A stretch of DNA of 64,000 bases from Diadema setosum (GCF_964275005.1 NC_092705.1:7738641-7802640); one strand, 5' to 3'. Counted from the stretch's first letter, positions 42,523 to 55,563 are shown. Notes: generated by a model from the sequence alone, not told the origin. Numbers and translations are program-made.

Positions 42523-43690
42523 ATATGCACAAAGTAAATGTACATGTATATCGTCAATCATTCGGGCTAATAAAATAGCGATCAATAACACGCCATTTTC
42601 GAAAGTGCTTCTTTAGACAGAACTTGCCATTTCGCAGGAGTTGTAAGATAGGCAAGAACAGCATTTTAGGCTCATTGAAACATAATCTGTTGGAAGAAAA
42701 ATTTGTAAGCATACTCTCTGAAATAATCTTCTCGCACTTTGATTTCATCCTGTACATTTCCCCAAAACCAAGCTGTAATATTATTATACTGTACAATCAC
42801 TATTCTAGCCATCTCATGCACAAAGATGCGGCTTTTCGGCGGCGCTGTAATTGGCTTACGGTAGAAGTTGAGACGATTATTGATCTAACTGAATCGAGTT
42901 GTGTGTAATTATCTCTGCGTAGTGGAGGCCGGAAGCGCTTCCCGCAATTTCCTCCATACCTCAAAGCCTAGTGTAAAATGTTGTCTTTATTGTTTTTTCT
43001 TCCTCTCTTTTTTTCTTGTAATACAAAGCTCGTTTTATCTTTATGCACATCGACTGCTAAGACGAAATGTGCTCGTAATATTCCGCCTAATCGAAAAATA
43101 CTTGAATCCTTTATAAACTTATCTGCCTAAAAATGCAAACTATAAAACATCCACGATGTACACACAAACACATGGAATCGTTTCTGCGTGTTGTGACTGC
43201 AAAGACCAAGGAGGTAAACACCCTAGTATATCGTACAATTCGTGGAGAAATCAGGATCATTCAACTTGTTTAAATAGTTTGATGATAGTGTCATTGATGA
43301 TGGTAGAAGTAAAAGCAACATAAATTATCATGTCAATGATTACGGTGATATTTGATAGCATTCCAAAACTAATAACAATTATTGACAACAATATTTATAT
43401 GCATTTTTTTTTTCATGCAAATTCCATCTGGGAGGTTCTCAGTAGGAGCAGCTATAAATATTCTTTACACAGTAATGAAAAAAAAAATATAGAAAAGGAG
43501 CTTTCCCGATTATAGTTTGTGCGAAGATTTCTGCAATTTCAAATGGTACAGATTGATGTATGTGTTTTTGATGTAATGAATGTTGTGCGTATTGTATGGT
43601 ATTATATCATTATTTTCCGCTTAAACAAACTAAAAGAAACATTCTATGTTAGAATATTAATATTATGATAAACGGCTCTGTGTGTCTGCA

Positions 43691-43691
<1 letters not shown>

Positions 43692-43731
<40 letters not shown>
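43692..43731. repeat. (GT)n microsatellite
   Basis: Uninterrupted TG units over about 40 bases. Confidence 0.95.
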
Positions 43732-43732
<1 letters not shown>

Positions 43733-44624
43733 CTTTTTTCTACATTCTGTAGGTGACAACTGTATTTCTCATTTTCAGTATATCATATCAACCAATTGTC
43801 AACCCCTAGAGCGAAACAAAAAATAGTCGACCGTTCATCCGCGTCATTTTGAATATCAAATTCATCTTGTGCTGATTTTTGTTTGAGTATAGTGCTGACT
43901 ATCATATAACCACACACCCTGGTGTGTTGAGGTACAGTATTAGGGTCGTACTAATTTCGAGACAAAAGGCACACCAGTCTACAATGAACACTTCCCCCAC
44001 AACTCGCCCTGCCCTGATGCGCCCATGTTATCGAACTCGCTCTCAAGCTTGCTTGACCCGTTTTCCGCTGTCTGGAGCACACTCTGCTTGCGCAGCGATC
44101 TAACGAGACGATATGAAACATCGACAGCGTATTTCAACCTTTTGAACGAACATATACACAGAGTATTATACTCTCCCTCTCTCCTCTCTTACACACACAC
44201 AAACCCACAAACATGATGACACACGTGACAAATCATAATAGACACGCGCATTATGTACAGACCTGCTGTACATACGCAAAGCGCAGGGCCGATTTAGTGG
44301 CAAGCGGGAGGGTAAATTAGAGAAAAAGGCCTTCTCCGCTCTTGTTTCTTGGGCCTCAAGGACGGCTTGTTTAAATACTGGGAGAGAGAGAGAGAAAGAC
44401 GAACTCCGGAGCTAAGGTCACCCCGAAGCTGAAGCCAAAAATCATCCCAGGCAATTGGAAAGATCGCCTCCAGGCGTGTTCGTAGAATGTAATCATGAGA
44501 TAAACGACATTTATGCGGTCTCCCCTTGAATGACGGCGCTCTTCACCAATAATTGTGCGCATAGCATCATTCCAGTCTTAACCCGATCATATAAACAGTT
44601 TGAAGATGGCGATCAAGCGAAAGA

Positions 44625-44712
44625 TGGGTGTGTGTGTGTGTATGTATGTATGTGTGTATATGTATGTATGTATGTATGTGTGTATGTGTGTGTGTGTGCT
44701 TGAGTGTCTGTG
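44625..44712. repeat. (TG)n/(TATG)n microsatellite
   Basis: Alternating TGTG and TATGTATG units. Confidence 0.9.
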
Positions 44713-45085
44713 TGTCTGTTTGGTAATGGGATTGATTTACAGGGGAAGGAGAGAATCGTTTATGGAGAAGTTTACGATGTTGGGTGGGGGTTTAAAGAGC
44801 AGACCAAAGAATTACTAATAAAAAAAGAAGAAGAAGAAGCGATTGTTGTTTGTATTTGTATACGTGGGGGTGAGGGTGGTGTTAAAATTTCATTTACACT
44901 TGTTTACAGCTAGTGTACTCTTTGACATGAGATATGTTCTATGATTTGCTCATCATTCTAAACATTCAAGCGGAATGTTCAAGTTTGACAGGAGGTATGT
45001 TTCGTTCATTCATTTTTGTAACATTTGAACATTCAAATGGAATAGAGGGTAATGAATTAAATTGAAATGAAATAAACAAAAAACA

Positions 45086-45301
45086 TCAAACAAAAAGTAT
45101 GTCAGTGGTCAGTTGAGCGTGCAAGAGACTTAACTGGACGGTGTCAATGCCCTTGGGAGTAATCGCGAAATGTTGACGGCAAATCTTATAATCTTTCCAG
45201 GTGAAGAAATACACGCCGTAGAAAGACATGTAAATAGCGTTGCGGAGGCGGCAGGGGTGTGGATAGCAAGTGACTACATATACCTTTGCTTTTTTCACTA
45301 T
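45086..45301 (-). CDS. Unassigned possible exon
   Basis: A 70-codon minus-strand frame (VVTCYPHPCRLRNAIYMS, FYGVYFFTWKDYKICRQ, HFAITPKGIDTVQ) has a high share of C/G at third positions, unlike nearby DNA. The plus strand is also partly open with an acceptor-like TTATAATCTTTCCAG near 45186-45200. I recognise no family, and it does not resemble the missing neuroligin N-terminus. It may be an exon, an old pseudogene or chance. Confidence 0.18.
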   Translation of the reverse strand: MVKKAKVYVVTCYPHPCRLRNAIYMSFYGVYFFTWKDYKICRQHFAITPKGIDTVQLSLLHAQLTTDILFV

Positions 45302-45556
45302 GGCTTCGTGAACTTCTATTTCTTGAATTGATTTGAAGTCTGGAAACCCTCGCGTAGGAAGTGTTTGACCTTTTCATGCTGATGTCACATGTTACCAGCC
45401 TAGTCAGCGTCCCGCCAAAGATATCTCTCAATCTCCGGGCTTTGCTATTTGGCGAACGTGCTGGAGGCTCTCAGAGGAGCTTGTGACGCTGGATCAAATG
45501 TAACCATTCGTCTATAAAAATCGCTGAAAAACATCACAAAAAAAAATTCTCTCTCC

Positions 45557-45588
<32 letters not shown>
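45557..45588. repeat. (CA)n microsatellite
   Basis: A short CA run in TCTCTCCCACACACACACA context. Confidence 0.9.
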
Positions 45589-46114
45589 GACAACCACGGT
45601 CATGAACATATAAACAAAGTCAGATATACTCACACTCATGCTCGAATCTTTGCAGCATGGTGCATGGAAGTTGAAAGTGTATTAGCACACTCTCCTTTCA
45701 AAATGTCACGAAAGGTCTGGGTTTTTTTTTTTTTTTACGTTTTTGCTGAAACGTTGTGTCAATTTACCACAATTTATCACCAGCCTAAGCGGTTGTGACC
45801 ACGATGCATTATGCAAGTAGATGAGCATTTTGATGACTTACAAACATATCTCACCCACTCATGTTTGATTACATATATATCAGAAAATGGTTTCGATTTC
45901 ACTTGCTGAAAGATCGTGATAGACTGAGTACATTAATGTCATGATACCGCTGAAGTGGTTAATGCTACACTTACAATTATAATTCTAAAGAGTGGGCGAA
46001 GTCCACAACCATTCATCGTGACAGGCTGCAGATTAAATACAATGTAAAGCCTGTAAAGATCAACTACATGTAGAATATGACTACGTTAAGGACTACTCCA
46101 GTAATAATTATGAT

Positions 46115-46196
46115 TTAACCCGTTCCATATACGGTAACCTGGTGGCCTGTGTATTAGGTCTATGGGGATGTTAGAATTTAGTATGGAACGGGTTAA
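46115..46196. mobile_element. 82-bp hairpin MITE with TTAACCCGTTCCATA ends
   Basis: The ends TTAACCCGTTCCATA and TATGGAACGGGTTAA are perfect inverses around a ~50-base core. The terminal TTAA may be the target sequence. It is very short for a MITE. Confidence 0.75.
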
Positions 46197-46785
46197 CGTA
46201 TAAAGTTGTATAACCTATAAATTCATTTTTCTATTATGCAAGTATCGCACTGTGACTACGCAAGGATAAAAAAAGAAATGATTGATTAGTATACGGTATA
46301 TTGATTTTTTTTTTTTTTTTGGAGTATATCTGGTCAAATGTATTAACCTCCAAAAGAACTTTCTCTCAATATATCTATCTCTCTCTGATTTGTTGTGAGC
46401 CCATTACTTTCCAAGATTTGTTTCATTTTTTTTTTGTATGTACATTTTGAGATCATTACTAGCTAACGATAGTACCAAGTGGCAACGCTGTGAATAGATT
46501 TTTGTCCACGTGCGTGTAAAGGAAGCCTCGGGGCGATCTTTTTTTTTTCTTTTTTTTTCTTTTTTTTTACGAGGCTGACGTATAGTATCGGAGAGAGCTT
46601 TGCAGCTGTTGAAGATGATATTAAGGTATGGCTTGGCACGTTTTTGCCGACGCAAAGCGAGGATTATGTTGTAAAGTTCATGAGGCCACCTTTATAATCT
46701 CTCGGGAATTTGTGATGGGAGCTTCAAGACAAATTACAGGTGGTTCACTGATCTTTCAATTGTTACATTGTTAAAAAGCCCGCTA

Positions 46786-46821
46786 TCACACACACACACA
46801 CATACACACGCACACACACAC

Positions 46822-46857
<36 letters not shown>

Positions 46858-46872
46858 ACACACACACACACA
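46786..46872. repeat. (CA)n microsatellite
   Basis: CA units with CG and TA interruptions over about 85 bases. Cys/Val-repeat frames across it are artefacts. Confidence 0.95.
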
Positions 46873-46936
46873 ACATCGTTACAGTTACTTCATATCTACT
46901 GCAGATGAAAATGATATGAGGCAACAAATTGCTGAA

Positions 46937-46969
46937 TCTCTCTCTGTTTCTCTCTCTCTTTTTCTCTCT

Positions 46970-47011
<42 letters not shown>

Positions 47012-47026
47012 GTTTATATTATGTAA

Positions 47027-47062
<36 letters not shown>
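46937..47062. repeat. (CT)n and (TA)n microsatellites
   Basis: CT-rich tract, then two TA runs separated by CACGTTTATATTATGTAAGC. Confidence 0.95.
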
Positions 47063-47065
<3 letters not shown>

Positions 47066-47421
47066 TAATGTTGACAAAACTCCCACTTTTTCAGAACGTC
47101 CAACGCAAAAATGGGATATATACTAACGTACTCACTGCAAGCAACTTGATACGTTAGCTTGCAAATCATTTAATTCCCAGCTATATATCTTCGTTCCATA
47201 ACAATTGGAGCAATTTCTTTGAATGTGTTCGGATAATCTTCAGTTGTGGAGATATCAGCTAAAGCTGAAATAGTTTCTTAAATGATAACGTTTATCAGAA
47301 AGGACGCGACGCGTATTGCAGTCATTAGACGTGCACATTCTGTACATTATTAGAAAGAATATTCACAAGGACATGTGTTCTCATGTACGCTGCCATGGCA
47401 AGGACGTACTAATCTAATACT

Positions 47422-47889
47422 TTAAAAGGGCATTCCAGACGATTTTCATAATCTCACATCCTTCGGTACATAAATCAACAGCTCCATGTATAGATTTGAG
47501 GAGTTTATTGTGGTCCTTGAGCAGAGAAATCAATACTAAAAAACAAAACAAAACAAAACAAATTACACTGAACAAAGATGATGACATAGGACCCTCACAT
47601 GAATTTCAGAAACGTAGCATTGTAATTCCATTATAATACCACGTGCTAAACAAGTTCACCTGTGTAGAATTTATGCATGCTTTTCTCTTTTGTTCTGTCC
47701 CTACTCATGCATTCTTGGAATGAGGCTGCCATGTCATCATCCTAGTTCATTGAGATGTGTTATACACTTTGAAAACACTCCTATTCCTCATCCCAATCAC
47801 TAAAATTCTGAAACTCACTACCCAGTACACAATTTATAGTTGTTCATAATTATGTGAAAGTATGAACATTATCTGGAGGTCTCCTTTAA
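47422..47889. mobile_element. Possible MITE with TTAAA..G ends
   Basis: The left end TTAAAAGGGCATTCCAGACG and the inverse of the right end, TTAAAGGAGACCTCCAGATA, agree at roughly two thirds of positions, with TTAA at both termini. The interior is AT-rich and non-coding. Confidence 0.35.
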
Positions 47890-48419
47890 AGCTGATTTTT
47901 CTCGTCGAAAAATCACTTTTGAAATTTCAAGGGCGCCAACCTTCCCTGCGACCTCGAAAAGGAATGTCTTGGTGGTGGTATTGTGACGTCACAGGCATAC
48001 TTCCCCATACATGTTTTCTTAAATGGAAGCCCCTTCAATCTTACTTTATAGATAAGATAGCTTCCTCCTTGTCGCTGCTCAAGAGGTGTGATTAAGTTTT
48101 GATGTCTTCGTTTTGGCAGTCGTATTTTTGTTTATTCATAAAGACACCATGTGTGATCATCAGATCACTCACTTATATCAATTACCAATTCTGGGGGTTC
48201 CTTGAATTCTTTATCAATTTCTTACATCACTCTGCTGATTTGTCCTTAGAACACATTTCCTTTTTTCCTTTTTTTTTTTTTTTGGGGGGGGGGGAGCTAT
48301 AAATCAACTGATGATAAGAATCATTGCTTCAAGCACATCAAGTAACGTGTATGCTGTAACACTTTTATACTATTCATTCTACCGAGTACACAGTGTTGTT
48401 ATGCAACATTATAAACAAC

Positions 48420-48505
48420 ATATGCATGAACAGTATCAACAATGAGTGTACATGTACAATGACAACACAGAGACCAATGAATCAAATCAAATCAAATCAA
48501 ATTGT
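48420..48505 (+). mobile_element. Possible LINE tail (AATCA)n
   Basis: AATCAAATCAAATCAAATCA closes a stretch without coding capacity, resembling the pentanucleotide tails at 40324 and 52135. Confidence 0.35.
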
Positions 48506-50182
48506 CTATCCAATCAATCAATATTTGTCTATGTCATTATCGTTTAATTTGTATATTAGCAGTACTGAATAACTATAGAACTATTATTTTGTTTTGAATT
48601 GCATGTATTTTTTCTACACACTGTATCAGTTCTTCGTTCAGTCGACATGAAAGATACATTCTAACATGAATGATCACTACCATCGTGTGGAATTGATAAA
48701 TTTGCGGCTCTTTGCGCCGTCCATTCTCATCTGCGCTTGTCCGCTGTTTACATCCCAGAAAGAGGTAGAAATGATTTAATGTGACAGCGACCAATGACAG
48801 CCGTCAAAATTGCTGTAGCAGGCCAGTTTGACGTTCGACTGATGAAGGAAAGCAATTCACCCCTACGTCTTACCCTCTTTTCCACGTGTTAGCGGGCAAG
48901 AGAAACACGACGACAGCAACTCCATCCCCTTCCTACAGATTTCCAAAATTCGCGCAATAGCCGAAACTACTTTCCGTGAAGGTGCTAAGTTACGCGCGCT
49001 TCAGCTACAATACTTATCATGCACAGAACTTGATGACAAGTAATTGAAAAGAAAACATAAAAGCCCACGTAGATTAAAACTGCTCCCTACCTTCGCGATG
49101 GCTGAACAAATCAAAAGCATTAGATCGACGCCGCACTTTCTCTCGTCGGGGCAATTAAGCAAATTTGGTTTCATGATTAAGGTGGAATATACTAACACGC
49201 TGTGATCGTTCAGCGTAATAGTGGTATATTGATATAGGCCTGACTCCATGCAAGGTATTTGCACAGAACACAACGGTATTGCCGGTTGAGAGAAATCCGG
49301 GAATTCTTCGGATGGCTTGTTGTTGTTGTTTTTTCTCTTGTATTTTTCTTAAATAAAAGAACTGTCAAATCGTTCGGTTAGATTATACTAATGCGTTTGT
49401 GCGTGCGAAAAGTTTCATTGTAAACACAAAATCGTGCGTGTCCTATCATGACTGGATAGAAATGAAAACGTTATTATGTCTTCGACATGTCTTATTCGCT
49501 GCGAGATTATGGAACGGCGGCGTGAAGACATGCTTCGCTTGCAGTATTAAAGGCAAACTATGCGCCTCCGCAAGTTCCACAGTACTCAACTAATTCTGAC
49601 CCCCAAACTATCTAAGAAAAAAATACTTTACCATCATAACAAAGTAGTTTACTCAAGAAGTGTTTCGTCCCAGTCCAATAAAGTTTTAGCATAATTTTAT
49701 GATCCTTCGTAATACACCTTCTCCACTCCGCACATACCACCCTGCATGAAACCGATGGCTAACGGTGCATGCTGGCTATACCCCTACTCATGTTTCCAGG
49801 CTTCATGCCTTCGCTTCATGATTGACATCTACATACCTCTCAGATGAATTCAAAGGGTTCCGCATTTTTGAGACCACGAAGCGAAGTCTTCTTAAATTAC
49901 TCTACGTTATTGCATTTGAATATTCTCCAGAACGCTGAAAAGTTAAAAGCAACAACAACACACTGCAGACACATTAAAGGAAAGACACAAGACAAGACCA
50001 GCGGGATATTGTGTATATTTGTGTCGAAATAATTAGATGTGAAAGCCAGCCCATAACAATTCGAAAACAGAAGTTCCGCAGAGGTAAATACAGAAAGAAC
50101 ATTAAAAAAAAGTGAATAAAAAGTACATCTTTATCAGAATATGAAGAAGCGATGAGACTAACTGAGGTAAGTAAAGTGACAA

Positions 50183-50184
<2 letters not shown>
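48506..50184. other. Intergenic, no gene recognised
   Basis: A minus-strand frame of ~118 codons across 49001-49355 (NKPSEEFPDFSQ, MESGLYQYTTITLNDHS, DERKCGVDLMLLICSAIAK then GTAGGG) has a possible donor but no family match. The rest is without structure. Confidence 0.2.
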
Positions 50185-50186
<2 letters not shown>

Positions 50187-50222
<36 letters not shown>

Positions 50223-50226
50223 CATG
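50187..50226. repeat. (GA)n microsatellite
   Basis: GA run with minor interruptions. Confidence 0.9.
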
Positions 50227-51359
50227 GGTGAAGAGAAGCCGGGGTACAAAGCTGAAGAAAGTGGGGGAAAGAGATATGAAGGGAGGAAAAGGATCCAAGA
50301 CATTGCAAGAGAAGACGATGAAGAACAAGAAAGCATCTTAATACAGTAGAATACTCAGAATATGAGGAGAGCCAAAAGCAGATACATAAAAAAAGGTCGT
50401 ACACCCCAGGACAGAAAGAGATGGGAGAAAGGGAGAAAAAAAAAAGTTTGTGTGGTGGCGGGGAGGGAGAGATAGAAAGACAGAAAGAACTTTGATAACA
50501 ATAGGTAAAAACTAGAATGTGGGTGAGATTGTCTGTTGGGAGTCTAGGCGCCACGCCCACACGTGGTTCCCTCTACCTCCGACTTCCGGTTCGCGTGTTC
50601 GCGAGGGAAACTAATCCCTAAGAACCCAACCAATTCATCACCGTCTCCTGATGAAGGGAACGGGCTGACATCACAACCAGCTGCTGATTGGAAAGCCATA
50701 TTATCTTTGAGGACAGATGGATACCGCGAACAAGTTGATGTCATAATGCATTGCAGACTGCGAGAGGCTTCCTTGGAGAACAGGTTGCATATCATTCGTG
50801 ACCTTTTCCCCCGCGTCTTTTTCACGTCTGGAATTCTGGTTCCTTTCACATCGAACGAGTAACCCACAAAAAAGAAGAAAAAAATATGGAAGTGTTGTGA
50901 TGAAACTTAGCTTAGATGAGGTATACGTTTCATATAGATTCACGAAAGCGGTGCACACAGACTGTAACCAACTATTCCGACTTTAGCATTAATACTCCCT
51001 TTAACATTGTCATCACTTTTGCTCCTATGTCGAATTACATGCACATCGATTCTCTTTGAGATGAAGGGGAGACAAACGCTATGCGTTATGTAATCATTAT
51101 ACATGTACCTTAATGAATACGTCAACATCAAGTTGTGGTATATGAGTAGGCCTATCACTAAGATTTTTTTTCCCGTACGTCACCCGCCAGGTTTTTGGAA
51201 AACCCCATGACCCTTTCTGCCTTTTAATTGTCTCGCTCGTTGCCCTATATCCTTTGTAGTCCGCCATCGAAGGAGACAGTTGTCAAATGGTCTTTGCCCC
51301 CGATGATCGGGTATGACAGGGGTAAAGAACAGCCGACACGGCTTAACTCGGTATACCGT

Positions 51360-51490
51360 CTTTTAGCGTGGGCAGGTGGTCGGATGCGGTGCTCAATGCA
51401 TTAGCCCGCGTGCCGCCGCGACGAGCCCAGATGGTCGAACCCGAGGCGTGTGTCGGCACGCGAGGTTGGAACGAGCTAACCATAACGAGA
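51360..51490. repeat. tRNA-like segment, possible SINE head
   Basis: The minus strand has an A-box-like GTTAGCTCGTTCC, a GCGTG...CACGC stem and a B-box-like GGGTTCGACC; the plus strand has a similar GGTCGAACCCG. It is GC-rich against an AT-rich background. No acceptor stem is visible, so a functional tRNA is unlikely. Confidence 0.3.
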
Positions 51491-51567
51491 TATTTCCTCC
51501 GAAAAACCGGAGGAAAGCAGAAAACACTCACCAAATTTGCCTGAGGATATGAAGTAGTAGGGGTAAC

Positions 51568-51586
51568 CCCCCCCCCCCCCCCGCCC
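51568..51586. repeat. Homopolymer C tract
   Basis: Sixteen or more C in a row. Similar G/C runs occur near 113, 648, 721, 40605 and 41240. Confidence 0.9.
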
Positions 51587-52134
51587 TCACCTTTACTGAG
51601 TACGACGCCAAGCGCATTACTGGTAAACAACTCATGCAAGCGACGAAGCAATCTTGTATAACGTTGCACAAGGGTCACATCATTATTGCTGATTTTGATG
51701 TGTTTAACGATTTCGTCGACAAGGTTTTCAATATTATTCACATTTGTCATCATTGTGATTACCATTTTGTTTTGTTTCGTTTTGTTATGTTTTGTTTTGT
51801 TTTTTGTTTGCAGTGGAAAATACAACGGGCAGTGGCAAGGATGAAGTTCATACTCTGCTTCTACCATTGCAGAATCCCATAATTCATCGCCTCCCAAATA
51901 ATTCCAAGTCTAAGTAATAACATGGCACATCGTGTTTCGTCGGCAGTGTGTTAACAGCACCAGTATAGTCGCACTTTAAGTGGTAACCACCTAGGTTATC
52001 TTGTTGACGTTAAGGGTAGAAGTTATACCAGAGTTAGAAGCAAAAAAAAAAGTAATTAAAAAAAAAACATCGGTTGTGATATACACGAGTTGCATATGTG
52101 GTTGAGGTAGCTTTAATGGGAGCAGCGCTATTTT

Positions 52135-52560
52135 TTATTTGATTTGATTTGATTTGATTTGATTTGATTCGATTTGATTTGATTTGATTTGAGTTGATTT
52201 TATTGTTTCAAATCTCAAACACAGATAAAATGATAAATCGATAGAATATGAGACAGGCCATAACCATAATCAAAAGACAATCGTGAGGAACCTACTAAAA
52301 AGCAAAGCTTGCATTGCATAGGTCCGAAAAGTTAAAGTCTATGAAAGCGTTGAACGGAGGGAGAGGGACGAAGAGGAAAAGAGAGCAAAAGGATTTTACT
52401 GGTAGAATATTATTGGTATTTAAGTAGAAGTAGTTGCGGGAGTTATAGTAGTAGGAGTTTAGCGGTAACGATAAAAATCATTACAGGTAATTGAACACAC
52501 ACATAGCAATAGCAGCCAGCCAAGAGTAACAACGTACTCTATGATTTACCATACCTTTAA
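52135..52560 (-). mobile_element. LINE 3' UTR with (AATCA)n tail
   Basis: Read on the minus strand, the sequence ends TTTGAAACAATAAAATCAAC followed by many AATCA units (to 52135). An AATAAA signal directly before a pentanucleotide tail is typical of a LINE 3' end. The 5' limit is uncertain and no coding part is found. Confidence 0.5.
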
Positions 52561-54160
52561 CCTTCACATGAAGAGATTCTTAATCTCCATGGACATCGTT
52601 TAAATTTCCCGCCAGATTTCGTGCTGACACTCCGACGTTAGCCTTAAAGTGGTGTCACGTAGATAATGTTTTAACATTAAGTCAGGCCTTGATCGATAGT
52701 GTTAAGAAAGTCCTACCATCTACGCCAGAGAGGTAAATACAGATGGGGAAGAAAAAAGCGTGGGTGTAGATTGGATAATAGGACCATATTTCTTATATCT
52801 ATAATAATGTGACACTTCTTCAATAATCCAAGAGCCTTTGTACGAAAAAGCATTTAGTACTGATTGATGTTATAGCTTTTGAATGTCCCTCCCTCATTTT
52901 TCTTCCGCGATCTTCAACTCATGGGTACGCGTTTACTCACAGGCAAAACAAACTCTGACCGTTCGTAGATATCTAGTGACGCATGGGTTTAGTTTGTTCT
53001 TTAATATTGAAAGACACTCAGTCCTAAAGGGACATTGGACAACACTAATGGCGCGAACAAAATGCCACATTCCTACTATCTGCCATGTTTACTTTGGCAT
53101 ACGACTCGAAAATGAAGTGCGATTGTGCTCTTTTAATGAATGCATACACATGAGCGACAGAAGAGAAATGACTATAATTAATGTGTTATGTACCCGGTAA
53201 ACCTTTTTGTATATTTATGAATACTTTGTCTGTTTAAGAATTTGTGTCATACGTCTCGAGAAGTTTTTCACAATAGTTGGACAAATCATTTTCCTTGTCA
53301 CACTGTGATGAGCCGTTGTCAGTAATATTGTAGGTGTGACGTACATACCCATCTGCAGTACGTAGCTTCATACAGTTTGAATATCGCAATGGATTTGCAC
53401 ATTCTTTCGTGACTTTTGATAATTGCTTCACATTTTTCATTGATATTATTACGACACCTTTAAATACTAAATCACAACATTTCCCCAGCAATGTTGACTG
53501 CAAGAAGTAGATGCTTGACATGAAATGTATACCGAACTACGTATCTGAAATCATTAATCAAAGCATCTAAAACCTTAATCATGTTAATGCTTTTCTGCCT
53601 ACACAGTAAATGTTTTCAATCGAGTGCGACTGATTTCTTTCACCCCTAATCCTGATTCCTCAGTCCCAGTGCTTTTCTTTCTATACACACGAAGGTCATA
53701 GTATAATCGTAGCGCGCTACAGATACTCGCCAGCCGCGATGCTCGTAACACAATACACGGTTTCCACTGTAGTGAACTTTGCATAGCCTTGGCCACGCAC
53801 TCTATAGCGCAGCGCATGTCGTCTGCTATTCTTAATGTAAAGCAACGCAAGAGGAAATGGCAAATCGAATTAATTCGGTACACAGCGCGAGGGAAAAAAA
53901 GGAAAGCAAGCCAAACGCTAGAAAAGGGGGTAGGTGACTGTGTGCTGTCGCAGCCTTATACATGTACTAGAGACGAATTACCAATGCACAGAAAATACCA
54001 AGAGAAAAACAGGTTGTTCAACTATACAATAAATTGTAATATCCTGTGCATTTCATTTGCGCAGAGTAACTGATTCAGTGCATGTACAAACAAGTTGTTT
54101 TCGCATGCATGTACAGATGCAGTACTATAATATATACATATTACTTATATTATATATGAT
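52561..54160. other. Intergenic, no gene recognised
   Basis: Frames of 90-105 codons on both strands lack domains or coding composition. Confidence 0.3.
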
Positions 54161-54170
54161 ATACATACAT

Positions 54171-54250
<80 letters not shown>
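54160..54250. repeat. (ATAC)n(AC)n(AT)n compound microsatellite
   Basis: ATACATAC units, then AC, then AT units. Confidence 0.95.
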
Positions 54251-54251
<1 letters not shown>

Positions 54252-54906
54252 GTAATGTAAACATAATGCGCACACATGCATTTATGTATTGTATATACTA
54301 TCTAGATAGTAATATCTATGGATGATCAAACGTACGAGGATGACCATATACATTGTTTATAATCTTATGAAGAGTTTTATTGCAAAATGTGTTAAGCACC
54401 ATTTTTAAACATTTCAAAGTAAGTTCATCATCAGACAGAGCAAAATAAAACCTTTTCAGTAATACCTCACTTGGAATTGAAACAAAGAATATTCTAGAAA
54501 TTATGAGTAAAATATCCTGTATTTTCTTATGATTTTCTTTGCTTTTTCTGCAGCTTTAATCACAAAATATCTCAACTTAACAAGAATGGAGTTAGTTCGT
54601 TTTGCGATAAAAACTCCTTATATTCATGCATACACACTATTTACATACTAACAAATTAATGTTTATGTTTGAGATATTGTATTTATGCCTAAACATTACT
54701 CTCGTTGCTAAAAGAGATATTAACAGCCGTCAGCGCAATCGGCGATATTATCAGTCGAATTAAACAGCATTTTTCACTGTCATGTCGCATATAGCCACGG
54801 TACATTTTGCTGATGAAGATATCATCTGAAGTGAAAAAGAATAGTGAGGTTTAACATGATTTATGATAGCAGATGCAGAATGAACGTGTAAGCACACACG
54901 CAGACA

Positions 54907-54907
54907 G

Positions 54908-55001
<94 letters not shown>
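54907..55001. repeat. (AT)n(AC)n(AT)n compound microsatellite
   Basis: A short AT run, AC units, then ~60 bases of AT units. Confidence 0.95.
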
Positions 55002-55006
<5 letters not shown>

Positions 55007-55007
55007 T

Positions 55008-55250
55008 TCCCTTAGTCTATTCGACCAGCTTGTGATAAGCATTTGGCGGTAAACGGTTGGCCGATTTTTTCGCTGAGTGTATACGATTGTATGTCTCTTT
55101 TTTGTATTGATCACGTATATAATTTTAATGTTATCTCTGACGGGTTATGATTTTCAACGGCACGTAAGTCAAATTTCACATATTTCTTTGTACATTCTGT
55201 TGAAAAAAAAGTGAAAATAAAATTTGAATCATTGAATCATTGAATCATTT
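55008..55250 (+). mobile_element. LINE 3' end with (ATTGAATC)n tail
   Basis: GAAAATAAAATTTGAATCATT is followed by two more TGAATCATT units. The AATAAA plus octanucleotide tail is typical of CR1-like LINEs. The upstream part is a non-coding 3' UTR. Confidence 0.55.
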
Positions 55251-55314
55251 AATGTTTTTGTGTCTGTTTTTGGGTGCCGACATGATGGTGTTTGTGTGTG
55301 CGTGTGTGTGAAAG

Positions 55315-55336
55315 AGAGAGAGAGAGAGAGAGAGAG
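55315..55336. repeat. (GA)n microsatellite
   Basis: AGAGAG run next to TG-rich sequence. Confidence 0.85.
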
Positions 55337-55439
55337 GCAGAGAGTGAGATTGAGAGAAAGGATTTGCTGTTAAATCGTTGGAGAGTGATCCCTCTCATTT
55401 TCTAACGAAGTTTCGCTCTACACTATAATTGTAGAGGAA

Positions 55440-55495
55440 TATATGTATATATATATATATACTATATATATATATATATATATATAATATGGTAT

Positions 55496-55560
<65 letters not shown>
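55440..55560. repeat. (AT)n microsatellite
   Basis: Several AT runs separated by GTATAT, TACTATAT and TAATATGGTATT. Confidence 0.95.

Positions 55561-55563
<3 letters not shown>

Larger units (their letters stand above)
42523..45080. other. Probable neuroligin intron or upstream sequence
   Basis: No coding exon is recognised on either strand. I looked for a signal peptide and for the GVPYA and CLYLN-type motifs expected in the missing neuroligin exons and found none. Contains the (GT)n at 43692-43731 and TG-rich repeats at 44625-44712. Confidence 0.3.

Noticed and set aside
44371..44562. Possible neuroligin N-terminal exon (minus strand, SFQLPGMIFGFSFG)
   Set aside because: No signal peptide, no GVPYA or CLYLN-type motif and no phase-1 donor in the right place.
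46763..47086. 107-codon Cys/Val-rich frame
   Set aside because: A translation of (CA)n and (TA)n microsatellites. The same applies to frames at 41682-41927, 54057-54260, 54851-55114, 23717-24095 and 50102-50560.
50563..50862. 99-codon plus-strand frame with an equally long minus-strand frame
   Set aside because: Both strands are open, there is no recognisable domain, and no splice or promoter context stands out.
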